From: Erythroxylum novogranatense
Taxonomy: Eukaryota; Streptophyta; Magnoliopsida; Malpighiales; Erythroxylaceae
DNA: 64,000 nt
NCBI GenBank assembly: GCA_029891385.1
Contig: CM057224.1
Location: forward strand, 1,426,001-1,490,000
Direction of reading: 5' to 3'
A model generated the notes under the pieces. The model ran no database searches. It was not told the DNA's origin and saw only the letters and a program-made list of their open reading frames with translations. Shown in pieces: positions 1 to 12,145 of the stretch (positions are counted from its first letter, which is position 1; every line of letters begins with the position of its first letter). Position numbers and translations under genes: made by a program.

Positions 1-103
1 AACCTTTTTTGCAAAACGACAAAAATAATCATTATCTATATAACAGAAAAAACAATTTATTTATATATTCTCAATAAATTGAAACAGAGTTAGTACAGGA
101 TTA

Positions 104-358
104 ATGGCCAGAGGATCACATCCTCCCAAAGAAGTCATTACTCATTACCGTTATCCTGAAGATTACTACTGCTCCATGAACAACATTTACACTCCTGATA
201 GCAATAGCATCCACAATCACAAAGAAGCAATCAACAGGCTCCTTCCTTGGGACAGTCCATATCTTTACTGCATTTGTGAAAATAGTGCCTTGTTGCTTCA
301 ATCTTCAGATTCCCATCTACGATTGCTCTTAGATTCATTATCACTCGTCGAGATTTAA
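104..358 (+). CDS. Hypothetical 84-residue open frame
   Basis: An ATG-initiated frame of 84 codons with a mixed amino acid composition (His, Tyr, Pro and Ser rich) rather than low-complexity AT translation. I recognise no domain and no signal peptide. A GT...AG pair just downstream (about 368-407) could be an intron, but the frame stops before it. It may be the end of a decayed gene, a transcribed non-coding exon, or chance. Confidence 0.15.
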   Translation: MARGSHPPKEVITHYRYPEDYYCSMNNIYTPDSNSIHNHKEAINRLLPWDSPYLYCICENSALLLQSSDSHLRLLLDSLSLVEI

Positions 359-559
359 TGAACTTTTGGTAAGTTTTGGATGTGGGTGTTTGTGTTTGAT
401 ACATAGGAAAGGAGAGACTTACAAAGTGCTAAGACGAAGAAGATCACCACGAAAGCTTGTTTCAAGCAGCTCGACTGATCCATACCTTATATATGCTATC
501 TACTATTTTTCTGCCACTAACGAATTGTTGAAGATGTTGTTCGGTTTGTGCTTTTAAAC

Positions 560-3114
560 TTTATAATGTTAGACAAAAGATTTTAAATTTTTTGGTTTGA
601 ATTTTGAAGCATTAAATAACTTCAATGTGAAAAATTGAAATTGGGGAAGTGAAAAAGCTTAATATGCTCCGCTTGTATTATATTGAGATAACATATTAAA
701 AGTATTTAATTTTAGAATTTTGATTTAATACAAAATTTTAAAATTTTAATTTAGTAATTAACTTTTAAATTTTGTATAAAGTAAGTCAAAATGTTATTTT
801 ATTGATATGAATAAATAAATAACTTTTAACCAGATATATTATTTTATTAAAACTGTCTTTTATTAGTAAAGAATAAGACTGCGTTTTTTAAGACTTCTTC
901 GAACTATATGTCTCCACATGACTTCTACTGACATGTTGCATTGTATTGTATTATATAGTTCTATTAGTTTATAATTCTAAATTTTGTTTTTAATATTTGT
1001 TTTAAATTGATTGTTCATTTTATATGACATATAGATGTAAAACTAATCCAACTTTTTTTATAATGAATTGTCTCATTTACATGTCGGTCTACCGGAAACA
1101 ACCTCTCTACTATGTAACGGTAAGGCTGCGTACTATCAAACCTCTCCAAACTCTACTTCATTGCGGGACTTTGGATTGAGTACGATAATAATGATAATAA
1201 ATTAGTATTTTTGTACATGTATTAATTAAATTTTAGGTGTATGTAATATTTTGTAATTCAAGTATTATTAGTAAGTTAATAGATTAAATTAAATTATTAT
1301 TAAAATTTTTAATTCCCCAAAACTAATAGAACATTGCCAGTCTTTTTTTCCATTCACATGTATCAAATCTGAAACGCATACAAAATCATTCTTTTCACTT
1401 GACAAGCAACGATTAGAAATTAGAATTGAAACATAAAGCTCTTATTCTGTATGACTTTTGACAAATTAGGGTTTGGCAACAAGTGGTTGTGTGTTAAATT
1501 TAAACACTGCCTCTGATTGACAAATGCACAGTCCAATTTTGCACTCACAACGGTTCCTTGGAATGCATTGCTCTGATGAGTTGCATGGAATGGCAATGTT
1601 CCTCGCTTCAGTTCTCAGTAATGGACCTGCAACACCAGTATTTTTCTTTTTTCAGTTATATATCAATAAATAATATTAACTTTTTATCAGTAAAAGAATT
1701 ATAAAGATGACCCATCAAAGTTTGGTAAATTACAAGGCTAATTATTAACAATAAAGTTTAATAATATTGAAAATGACTATAATAAAAAATACAAGTTGAT
1801 AATTCAAAAGAAACTCAAAATAATTCTTTTTTATTATTTTTATCAAGAATAATAATTTTATGATGTGTCGGGAGAAATTAAACCAGAACAAAGTAAGTTC
1901 GTATCTAATAAATATATCATATTTCAATTCAAAACTTTAAAGCAATTGGTTATGAATCATATTCTTGTATATAATTCTCTTCATCCTTATGTCTCTTTCT
2001 TATCTAAGATTGCTTCATTTATGAGTTTCCAACTCCCCCTCACAAGTGAATTTATCAGTAACAAACTGGTTCCTCAACTTATAGCATATGTGAAGTCATT
2101 TAAGTCACTTCATCTATCATCCATTCATTTGACTCAAATTAATAAATCTCTTTTCATCAGAGTTCGTCAACTTAGTTTCGATACCAATGAAGGGTTTTGA
2201 GAGATTTGGGGAAAAATTGAATCTCCATATGTTGAAAATAGCAAAAGAAAGAAGAAAATTACCAGTAGAGAAGACTAGGACTAGAAATAAGAAACCCAAC
2301 TTGATCGCAGACTTTTCCATGACTTATATGAACTGCTTACTTTTCTTTCTAGCAAAAGCTCAAGGATACTTGATTGTGGTTATTGAAAAAGGGTTCATGA
2401 GCTCTCAATTTATACTAGTGGATGTAATAAATTTTCCTGAAAATGGTTATTTTCTAGATAAAGAAACAAATCTAATATTATAAGATTTTATCAGTTAATG
2501 TTTCTTTTTTATGTTAGTTTAATAAATTTTCATTGATGAGTATCAATTAAAACAGGGTGACAATTGCTTGCTTTTGCATTAAATGATGAAATCTTAGGTT
2601 GGATTTTCTTTAAATTTATTCCTATAAATGAAAGGAAAATTTTAATTCATTTATTAATTTCTAAAATTAGGGATGAGAATAAGTTGACCCATGAGTCTAA
2701 ATTCAAATGTTTCCAATGAGCCAACTCATGAATCAAATTAGGCCCAAACATGTCTTAGGCTCAATTTTTCTTAATAAAACGATACAGAGATGACTCAATT
2801 AAAAAAATTTTGTTTTACAATTTTAATTTTTAAAAAAAAAATTTAAAAAATGGCAAGTTCGACTCATTCCTATCTCAAACTATTCATAAAATATTATTGT
2901 GAAGACTTAATCACTAGATTTGTACAAATTGAATATGGCCTAAAAAATGGATTGGATTTTAAGAACATAATCATAAATTACAAAAAATTATATAAATTGG
3001 GTTTGATTTATAAAAAAATAAAAATATGTATATCAAACTTATATTGATAAATATTTTAAACTTAAGTAAACTAAGAATTGCTATAACAATAACAATTAGG
3101 AGAGAAATTTAATT
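560..3114. other. AT-rich intergenic stretch, no gene seen
   Basis: Mostly AT-rich sequence with stop codons in all frames. A less AT-rich patch at about 1,310-1,630 has no readable frame or RNA fold that I recognise. The open frames at about 1,865-2,483 look like chance translation of AT-rich DNA. Confidence 0.6.
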
Positions 3115-3129
3115 TAGCTTCAAAATGTT

Positions 3130-5423
3130 TTTTAATTACAAGTAAAGCTACAAACTTAAATCAATGCTCTAGGGTACACTACATCTTGCACATCTTTGTG
3201 GAGAAGCTCCTGGACTCCAAAAGGAGGCTCCTAAAGTACATGAAGGCCTGGATGTAATATGCTAGCGAATTGAGCGAGGCCATCTGCACACTAGTTCCCT
3301 TCCCGGAAGACATGCTAAAATTGAACCTCCCAATCCCGGTGCAAGAGTTCTTGAATTCCTGTCACCAAAAAGGGAAACTCTGTCAAAACAATTAATGTGT
3401 GGGTGCAAGAGAATATTAATAACCTCAACTGAATCTACTTCAACCACAACTTATCGATAGCCCAAGTCCCAGGCCAGCGTAAGGCCTGAGAACACAACCC
3501 AAAGCTCCGCTGATAATGATGAACCCCTTTCTAGGTTTTACTAGAACCCCCCCACACCAATTCCCATGCCAATCTCTAATCAATCCTCCAATGGATACCT
3601 TTGTGGACCCTTGCTTCACTGCACCATCAGAATTGACCTCCACCTAACCTGCTGGAGGTTTGGACCACCCCACAAATGTACCCACTGGTATGTCCTGTGC
3701 TGGAAACATACAATGTTCCATCACCCTTGCTCTTGTGATCCCCCCACGTAATCCAGTATGATTCGGGGACCCTCTTTCGGCCATACAAATCCAAGCTCAA
3801 ACAGACTACTGTTATGTCATTTTCAAAAGAACCAGCAAGCTACTCCATATATAGTGGCCTACGCTTCCTACTGCACCTACGATTGCGTCATGAGGTTATA
3901 AGTCAACCACGTCGCTTCATCCTGCTGGAAAAAGTCCGTATCGACCATTTCCGAGAAAAATTTACACCAGATAGCTTTCACTCGCGGGTAGTCCCGCACC
4001 ACGTGGACAATAGTCTCTTCCTGCCCACACAAATGGCAATTGCTATCCATGGCAATATGTCGGGTCACTTGCTGCTGATTCGTCAAGAGTTTACATTTAG
4101 TTACAAGCCAAAGGAACGCTCTAATGTGTTGTGAGCCTGCCCATTTCCAAATAGTCTCTCACAGCTTGTGCCTGGTGTTCGTGGGGCATTCTTCAATTAG
4201 ATTATAAGCTGACGCCACTGTAAAACCTCCGTGGGTGATTGGTTCCCACGGTACTCGATCCTCCCTCAAAATTTCAACTATCGGGCAATAATTCACAAGC
4301 TTTAGACACTCTGTGGACGGAAGGTACTGTTGGAACTCATGTCAAAGCCAACTGTCCCTTTCATTCGTGAGGTTGGCGACCGTAACCAACCGAAGATTAT
4401 CAGGAACCGGAGAGGAAACCACATGAATAAGGGGTCCCCAACCGTCTACCCAATTGTTCAGGCAAAATAAGATGCGTCTCCCGTTCCCCATGGTCCACTT
4501 AACACCTTGCCTAACAAATTGCCAGGAAGTCGAAATCCCCTTCTAGATGATCGAAGCCCAAGTCCTGGCGATCGTGGGGGGAAGATGAGTAGTATCGAGT
4601 CTATATTTAGTACGTAGAATCTGGACTCAAAGAGCGGTGGGTTTAGAGTTCAGGCCCCTAATTTAGTCAGTAACGCATCATTTGTCGACCGAATGCTTTT
4701 AAGTCCCAGCCCCTCTGTCGCTTTAGGCTTAAACACTGCCTCCCAATTGACAGAATGCATTTTACGGTGATCATTCGATGATCCCCAAATAAAATCATTC
4801 GATGATTTTTTCCTGGTCGTCACACAATTGTCTCGGGAGATGAACCGTTTACATTGTAAAAAAAGACAATGCAGAAAGGATTGCCTGGATTAAAGTAACC
4901 CAACCAGCTAATGATAACATCCTGGCGCTCCACCCAACAAGTTTCTTTTGAGCATTATCGAGGATGTGTTGGTATATGTGCCTGGTCGATTGCTCGTGGA
5001 TCAAGGGAACCCCCAAATACCTGCCCAGATAATTCGTACAATTAACCTGAAGCCCGTGGCTGAGGCGCCAAGCTATTTCTCGAGAGATGTTCTTAGAGAA
5101 AAAAAAGGTGAGTTTTGGTTGTGCTTACTTTCTGCCCGGAAGCGTTGCAAAATGTCTCCAAGGTTGTAACTATAACCTACATCTGCGGATCCTCCGATTC
5201 CGCAAAGAGCACGAGATCATCTGCAAAGAAAAGGTGAGAAATTGGAGGTCCTGTTCGACTCAGTTTGATCGGTTTCTATGCCCTCTTTCTCACCTCTGCC
5301 GAAATGAGATGCCCTAGTCGCTTCATACAGAGGACAAAAAGATAAGGTGAGAGGGGGTCTCTTGTCTGATACCTCACGAAGGCCTGAAAGGCTCAGAGAT
5401 ATTGCTTTGCTAGACAATGCGCA
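3130..5423 (-). mobile_element. 5'-truncated L1-type LINE with 15-bp target duplication
   Basis: The block is bounded by an exact 15-bp direct repeat, TAGCTTCAAAATGTT, at 3,115-3,129 and 5,424-5,438. The T-rich edge on the left (TTTTAATTACAAG) is the complement of a short A-rich 3' tail, so the element reads on the minus strand. Variable-length target duplications plus a poly(A) edge are the signature of target-primed LINE insertion. Only the last part of ORF2 is present: end of the reverse transcriptase, zinc-binding region and RNase H. The copy is therefore 5' truncated and dead. Confidence 0.85.
3262..5330 (-). pseudogene. LINE ORF2 remnant: RT, zf-RVT and RNase H domains
   Basis: Read on the minus strand in element order. 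The reverse transcriptase catalytic FADD box is encoded at about 5,216-5,227, within LFFADDLVLFAES. RT connection/thumb sequence, broken by stops and frameshifts, follows through about 4,200-5,100. A reverse-transcriptase zinc-binding region at about 3,880-4,086 shows CHLCGQEETIVHVV. An RNase H domain at about 3,440-3,643 shows NSDGAVKQGS and GGLIRDWHGNW, and continues at 3,262-3,447 with a VEVINIL strand. This order is typical of plant L1 elements carrying a C-terminal RNase H. Multiple frameshifts make it a pseudogene. The RNase H part resembles the copy at 13.5-15.1 kb closely enough to suggest the same family. Confidence 0.85.
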
Positions 5424-5438
5424 TAGCTTCAAAATGTT

Positions 5439-7447
5439 GAATAGAAGGAATTGCATAATAGAGTGAAGCCTCTTAATGCAATTCAAATAATAAGATTTCA
5501 ACAAATCTCTTCCTGAACATGAGAGGACTTGTAAAGGGAAACGGTCATTTATTGAACTATCCCTTTTTTTATTTTCTTTATAGTATTGATAGTCTAATTT
5601 TATTTAAGAAACCTTTAAAAATTAATCTTTAAAATTTTCAAAAAAAATTATTTTTACTTTTCAACTGTTTTAAAAACTGCTTCTTTTATAATTTAGTTAA
5701 GAAATAATGAAGAAATACATCATTATTTATATCTAATGTGGATTAATTAAATATTATTTACATTACGATTTAACTTTTTGGAAAATTACATTACGATTTA
5801 ACTTAGTACTATACAAATTAATAATTTATTTTACGGGATATTTGAAATGGTATTAATTGAATTCAATTGCAAGATTGAATTCAATTCAAGTATTTGAAAA
5901 CAAAAATATCATCCTTTATAAATTGAATTCACATGAAAAAGTATCGGAATTAAATTACGAAATGGGATTTCAATTCTTCTTTTAAACATTAAAAATATAC
6001 TTCCAATAATACCCATTTAACCTTACTATATATATCTTCACTTCAAGCAGAACAAGAACACATTCTCCACGAATCAACACTTCCCACTATATCCAGGTTT
6101 TTTCTTTTCTTTATTCATAGGTGTGTTTTCTTTTTTCATTTATTTATGATTATCGTTCTCTTTTATATTTATCGTTCGATTTAGCTTCTCCTTTCATTTT
6201 TCTATCCTGTTTACATTCTTCTGCATTTCTCAAATTTTTTTTGTTTATATCTAGATTTTTGCTTTGTAGGTGTCAAAAAAAACTATTGTTTGTTGCATTT
6301 TAAGATTCCAAATTATAATAATTTTCTATTGTCTTCATAGCTCGATCTAACTTAATATCATTTGCAATCAATTATTTCTTTTCATTTTAATAATGAACAT
6401 TTTTATGATATCACTTATAATGAAATTGATGTTTATAACTTGTTCTATGTAAGTGTAAATGATTATTATTTAATAAGAATTTTTAGTCAAGGTAAAAATA
6501 TCATATGAGATAATTGAATTAATTTTGATTATGTTCCAAACAGTGTAATTGAATTCAATTATAATATTCTTTAGTGCATTTCAAACAAGTATAAATTAAA
6601 TTTAATTGCAATCTCATTAATATAATTGAATCCAATTAGTTAATGAATTCAATTTAAAGGTTTCAATTATCTTAAATTATTAGTTTGGGCCTAATTTAAT
6701 TAATTTAGGTTGAGTTTAAGAGTTGAGTTAGAAATAATATTTGACTAATTAACTTTTGTGTTAGTTCATTTCTTTTAAACCTAATTTTAAAAAGAAACTT
6801 TTTAGAAAATTAAAAATTAGAAGGAATGTTTAAAAAAATTAAAGATTTAAGATTTAAAAAAAATTCTTAAACTCAATCTAATAAGATGTAATATGATCTT
6901 TATACTCTATTCCTAATTTTTAGGATTAGGGACATGTACATTATTCCTATTATAAGAAGGTAATATGTTAGAATATAATAAGTTATAATGTGAGGTTAGA
7001 TCAACTTCTTAAAAGCACACATTAATAAAACAACCAAACCTTTATTTACTAATACAAGAGACACTTACAAACATTTTTTATATATATATATATACATATA
7101 ATTACATAGCAAAACAACGTTCGATCTTTTAAAATTTTGGCCGATTGCCCAAGTTCTTGATTTCCAGCCATGGCTTGGTTTGAAGAGGATTGAACATTAA
7201 CACACTTTCTTTTCACAAGTGCAGATAATGCATTCCTTCCAAAAACCTCTGGCATAGCATCTCAAAATTGATATGCTTTTGAAAGGATAGACTGGACCCC
7301 TTGCTTCGGCTCTAATATCATTACCTAAAACCATTGTTTTAGGATTAGTTTATATACAAAATCACGTGTCAATGTGCTCTAATTAAGAGCTTCGTGTGTA
7401 TATGACCAATATTTTAAGGCAAAACGGTCTAAAATCAATAGATAAAC
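5439..7447. other. AT-rich intergenic DNA with TE fragments
   Basis: No gene seen. AATTGAATTCAATT-like palindromic words recur around 5,855-5,890 and 6,545-6,660 and may be the ends of a degraded MITE. Near 7,300 the minus strand reads GATATTAGAGCC, similar to the initiator-Met tRNA primer-binding sites of LTR elements, so 6,900-7,390 may be a worn LTR or TRIM fragment. A (TA)n tract lies at about 7,079-7,094. Confidence 0.45.
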
Positions 7448-7665
7448 CTTGTTTAAGGAAGGGAAAAGTCTAATTAAGAGCTTCTTTGCTCTGTTTTCCT
7501 TTTTGTTCTCTGGTTATAAATGCGTGGCATGTCCACCTCCACGCACTTATAATCAGAGAACAAAAAGGAAATTATGTCCACTTCCACGCACTTATAATCA
7601 GAGAACAAAAAGGAAAACAGAACAAAGAAGCTCTTAATTAGACTGTTTTCCCTTCCTTAAACAAG
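7448..7665. repeat. Long near-perfect inverted repeat (hairpin)
   Basis: The left arm 7,448-7,527 pairs with the right arm 7,584-7,665 over about 80 bp with only a few mismatches and one 2-3 base bulge. Arm ends read CTTGTTTAAGGAAGGG and its complement. The 56-bp spacer holds a second partial copy of the inner right arm (CACGCACTTATAATCAGAG occurs at about 7,543 and again at 7,585). Transcribed from either strand it would fold into a long double-stranded stem, as for a foldback transposon, an inverted-repeat siRNA locus or a young miRNA precursor. No coding content. Confidence 0.85.
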
Positions 7666-9289
7666 TTTTTGCCCACGCTTGATGACTTCGAGCACGAATG
7701 CTTACGTTTGAAAACCTAAATAAAGCTGCACATTCGGCTGGACTAGCCTGAAGTCAACAGGTTACTCTAAAGTCGAGTTTCAAGTCAAGTTTTAAGTCTT
7801 AAGGACCAATCCGAAATCCAACCAAAACATCTTGAAAAACTAGTACTTCTGCAAAACAACGATATTTCGATTCAACTTCTCAAAACGACATAAACAAATG
7901 TTGGATTCTTTCCCACTACATAACCTTATCTTGGTCAAAGTACTTAACACTAAAAGTTGGATCCTTTCCCTGTAAGAACAATGACATAAATAAATGTGTT
8001 TGTGTGTTTGATGTAGACATTTTAAGGAAATGGCTAAAAGAAATGCTGACATAGGCCACTAAAACAAATTTGAAGGTAAGAATGTACTCTTCAAAGTTCT
8101 TGCTCAACAAATTGTATGGAAAAGCTGCATTGAAGCAATGAAGATGTAACTATTGCACCATGCTCGTATAGCCTGAAAAACTAGTACATAACAGGCTATG
8201 AATTTTGGTGCCTTTTGATTATCTAAATCACCATCAATTAGCAAACCAAGTTCAGCTTATAAATGAGTCCATTACACAAAGACAGTACATCACTAGGAAG
8301 GAGGAGTAACCATTTCAGGGTTCGTTGAAATGAGATTTTACAAAGATTAACAGAACCTTCGTCATACCTCATGAACTATTAGGAGCTAGAGATGGCAATT
8401 GCCCGGATTGAGCTATTATACCAAATTTTTCCAGACCAGGCCGAGGAGGCCAAAGTTCAATCGGATTTCAAGCAAAACAACTTAAATAAAAGACATCATT
8501 TTTGTCGATTGGTTCTTCAGCCATTGAAGAAAACAACTCATGTCATTTTGCACAAACTGCAAATTGCCAACCCTACCATTAGCTTGATAAGCAAAAATGA
8601 AAAGCCAAATAGCTAATGGAGTAACTTGAACAATTGCAAAATACTTACGTTCATTCAGACAACTAAATTAATAGGCTGCTTCAACATAGAGGAACTAATA
8701 GCCAGCATATCCAATATAAGATAAACGAACATTTGATTAGAGAAAATACAAAACAGAAATCTAAGCAGATAATCAGAGAATATTATCAAAAAAGAACAGA
8801 TCACTTTCTTTTTTTTTTACTTCAGACCCACAATTGTTCAAAACTTTAGCTAGCAAAGCGAATCAGAGAACTTTGAAGACCAATAAGGATGTGATTCAAC
8901 CACATGAAGTTTCAGATCACAAAAGAATTCATCCTATTCGCTTCGCCATTTTCCAAAAGCATAACCCAACAAAAAGAACCAAAAGCTTGAAACTTTTGAA
9001 CCAAAAATTAAGACCCAGATCGAGAAGACCATGAGAAGTAAAAAACGAGCTCATTTTTTGGCAAAAAAGACCGGAATTCAGGTACACAGAACTCTGATCA
9101 CCTGCACATGAATCTTTTGATGCCAAAGATAGTTAAATATAGCACCAAATACCCTTTTCTCGTTGGTTCCTTGGAACTATGAACTTAAAGAAACAAGGGG
9201 CTAATCGGTGCATTTACAACAACAAGCGTACACTGCTACCAACCAATATATACTCAAAACACGAAAACAATAGATAAAACCCTGAAATC
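7666..9289. other. No supported gene; possible minus-strand exons
   Basis: No long frame. On the minus strand an acceptor-like TTCTTACAG near 7,972 is followed by a short frame reading GKDPTFSVKYFDQDKVM then stop. Upstream (about 8,120) another CAG-preceded frame reads FPYNLLSKNFEEY. These could be terminal exons of a small gene transcribed from about 9.4 kb, but I recognise no family and could not connect the exons. Confidence 0.25.
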
Positions 9290-9480
9290 GTAGAGAGAAG
9301 GAAAAAGGGCAATCGAGTACGTAGATATTGGTATCGGATTTTTGTAGGATCATCCGATTCTTCCTGGCTGCGACTAAGGCAGACTTCGGTTGAATAGGGG
9401 TTTCGTTGGGATTTATAACGGAATTAGGGTTTTTGCAAGGGATTTAACGCATTTATTTATTTGAAGGCCACGTGTTAAAT
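9290..9480 (-). promoter_or_regulatory. Probable promoter and 5' leader of a minus-strand transcript
   Basis: The sequence stands out from the AT-rich surroundings. On the minus strand it carries a CACGTG G-box at about 9,470, an AAACCCTAA telo-box at about 9,425-9,433, ACCCCTA and TTATAAAT words, then a C/T-rich leader. Telo-boxes are common in plant promoters of translation and ribosome genes. A leader without a recognisable protein downstream suggests a very small gene, a non-coding RNA or a decayed gene. Confidence 0.35.
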
Positions 9481-9691
9481 ACGGCGTCGTAGTCACGACA
9501 ATGTTAATTTAGTCCTTAAGCAAGCGACATTTTAACTCCAATTCTTGGGAATAATTATAATAGATTCATACAATTTGAAATTTATCATTTATTTTATAAT
9601 ATTATCAATTTTCACATAAAGTATTCTGTATAATTTTGATATTTATTCATAAAAGTGAAATATGACAAAGTTTGATGGCTAATAAAAGTAT

Positions 9692-9696
<5 letters not shown>

Positions 9697-9734
<38 letters not shown>
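9697..9734. repeat. (TA)n microsatellite
   Basis: About 19 uninterrupted TA units in AT-rich intergenic DNA. Confidence 0.95.
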
Positions 9735-9738
<4 letters not shown>

Positions 9739-10187
9739 TATGACTTTTATTGAGTTGTTATTGTTATTCTTTTATTTGATGCTTTGAAGTGATTATTATT
9801 TATTATATGATAAAATTGTAATAATTTAATTAAAATATTTTAATTAAAATATTTTATTTATAAATAAATAAAATATTAAACTCGAATTCAGTCAAAATTG
9901 ATTAATTAAAATATTGTTAGTTTATTAGATGAATAATATTTTACCAATAAGTAGGGAAAAAGTAAAAACAAAGAAACATAAACTTGAACTTTATATTATC
10001 GAAGCTCTCTTTAATTTTCTCTCGACTTCGAAATAATTTAAAATCAAAGTCTAACATATACTGAAATCTATGTATATCTAATACTTACTAGTCATGTTTA
10101 TGTACTAATATGGCTAAAGCAGCAGAAACCGATGCTTGAACAGTTAAATGATTAGCTCATGAACCAATGTTTGAGATTAAGAACATG

Positions 10188-12145
10188 TATGGATGGTTGT
10201 TTGGAAAGTTAATAAGTACCTTTTTTTTAATTATAAAAGTTTTTTTAAAAATTAATTGTTTAACTGTAAAATAAAAAAGTAGTTCTTTAATAGATATGAT
10301 TTTGTTTACAGTTAAAATTAATATTTTGAATTTTGTACCGTACCGATACCGATTTTCAGCCGGAACGGTACATACCGATCGGTACTGATAAAAAATATTA
10401 GTAGGTACCAACCAATTTCGACGGTACCGGCTAATATTCAAAATATTGGTCAAATATTGGCTGGTATCGAAAATTTTAAAAATTTGGAAGACTTTTTTAC
10501 AAAATTTTCAAAAAACTCCAAAATTTTCCTCCCTTTCTCCTACTACTCATTTCCCTTTTTTAGTTTTAAAAAATAATAAATATTTTATTACTAATAATAA
10601 TTATAAATTAAATAAAACTTAAAATAAATTATTTTTATTTTTATTATTAATAAAATATTTTATTTAAATTTATTTTAATATTTTATATAATATTTATTAC
10701 CAAATACTAATAAATTAGTTTATAAATAATAATTTTAAAATTATTTATTTTATGAAATAAATAATTTTAAAATTATTGTTTATAAACTAATATTTATTTT
10801 ATATATTTTCAATTATTAAATCAAATTTTATATATTTTAAAATTATATTCTAAAATTAATTATATTTATTAATAATTATTAAATTAATTTTATATATTAA
10901 ATGAAATTGTGATTATGTCTAATCAAATGTAAAATGAAATGGAATGTGAAAAACAACAATTCTAAAAAATAATTCAAAATTTTGATAAAATAGAAAATAA
11001 TTCAAATTTCAAAATTTTGAATTATTTTCATTATTTTACAATTAATTATTATATTTAGATAATTATTATATATTGATATATACTATATATAGATAATTAT
11101 TATATATAAAAATAATTAAAATATATTAAAGATATATATAAACTAAAATGAATAAGATATAAACAAAAAACTAAATTAAATAATTTACAACTTTATAATA
11201 TAACAATGAACTATTTTGTAATTTTAAAAAATTCAGGAGAATTTTATAAATTTAAAAAATATTTTTGTATTATTGTAATATTTTAAATACTTTATATTAT
11301 TCTTAATTTTATAATTGTATGATGATAATTGTTTTATTTATATTAATTGTAGTTATTATTTATATGTAAAATATTTAAAATTATTGTTATTTCATATTAA
11401 TTGTCATTATTATTTATTATTAAGATTTTGAAAGCATGGTTGATATTATACAGTACAACCGTATAATATACCAATATGAGCTATTTTGCAATTTTTAAAA
11501 ATTTTAGGGACTATTTCATAAATTTAAAAAATTTTCCGAAACGATATGATGCAGTTAGTTCAGGAGCTCAATCCAGATCGAATCGGTATGGTATTCATAA
11601 TATTGGTCAAAATACAGCTTTTTAAAAACCTCAAATTTAGAGTTTTTTAAAAAAAGCTTCTCATATGTTTTTTTTCAAGTAGATTTTTCAAATCAATTAA
11701 TAAGTCTATTTTTTAGTCTCTTTTGCCCGTATGTTTTTTACATAATTCTTACAATATCCACAAACTCATCTTTTCATTTATTATGTATTTAACTATTTAG
11801 TCAAACTGAATATTTATTTTGATATTTATATAATATTTTGTAGATATTTTCATTTATCTTTCATATGGTTTAAAATTAGATAATAATTAATATATTGTGA
11901 TTTGCATATTATTTAATATACTTTAAATAATATTTATATGCATAAATAATTTTATTACAAAATAAAATATAGTTAAAATTAAAAGTACTTTTATTTTATG
12001 TTGCCAAATAGTTTATTATATTAAGTTATTTTAAAAAACTCTTTTTAAATGACAGTCAAGCAATCAACTAATTTTTAAAATATTCTTCTAAAAAGATCTA
12101 TAGAAAAAAATCTACTGATATAAGCTCAACCAAATAAAGGTTAAA
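10188..12145. mobile_element. MITE-like element, split by a nested hAT-like insertion
   Basis: The segments 10,188-10,318 and 11,606-12,145 together match the repeat at about 28,838-29,400. Shared words include ATGCATAAATAATTTTATTAC and TCTTTTTAAATGACA. The ends are terminal-inverted-repeat-like, with GGTTGTTTGG at the left and CTCAACCAAA at the right. There is no coding capacity, so it is a non-autonomous DNA element. Edges are approximate. Confidence 0.6.
10319..11605. mobile_element. Non-autonomous hAT-like element nested in the MITE
   Basis: The ends are inverted: AATATTTTGAATTTTGTACCG at the left, and the complement of the right end reads AATATTATGAATACCATACCG. The flanking 8-bp duplications are GTTAAAAT (10,311-10,318) and GTCAAAAT (11,606-11,613), with one mismatch, the length expected of hAT elements. 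The 28.8-kb copy of the host MITE lacks this insert, which supports the boundaries. No transposase frame. Confidence 0.65.

Noticed and set aside
1865..2483. Two overlapping plus-strand open frames of 111 and 98 residues
   Set aside because: Composition matches AT-rich random translation (Ile, Lys, Phe, Leu), there is no domain, and no splice or promoter context.
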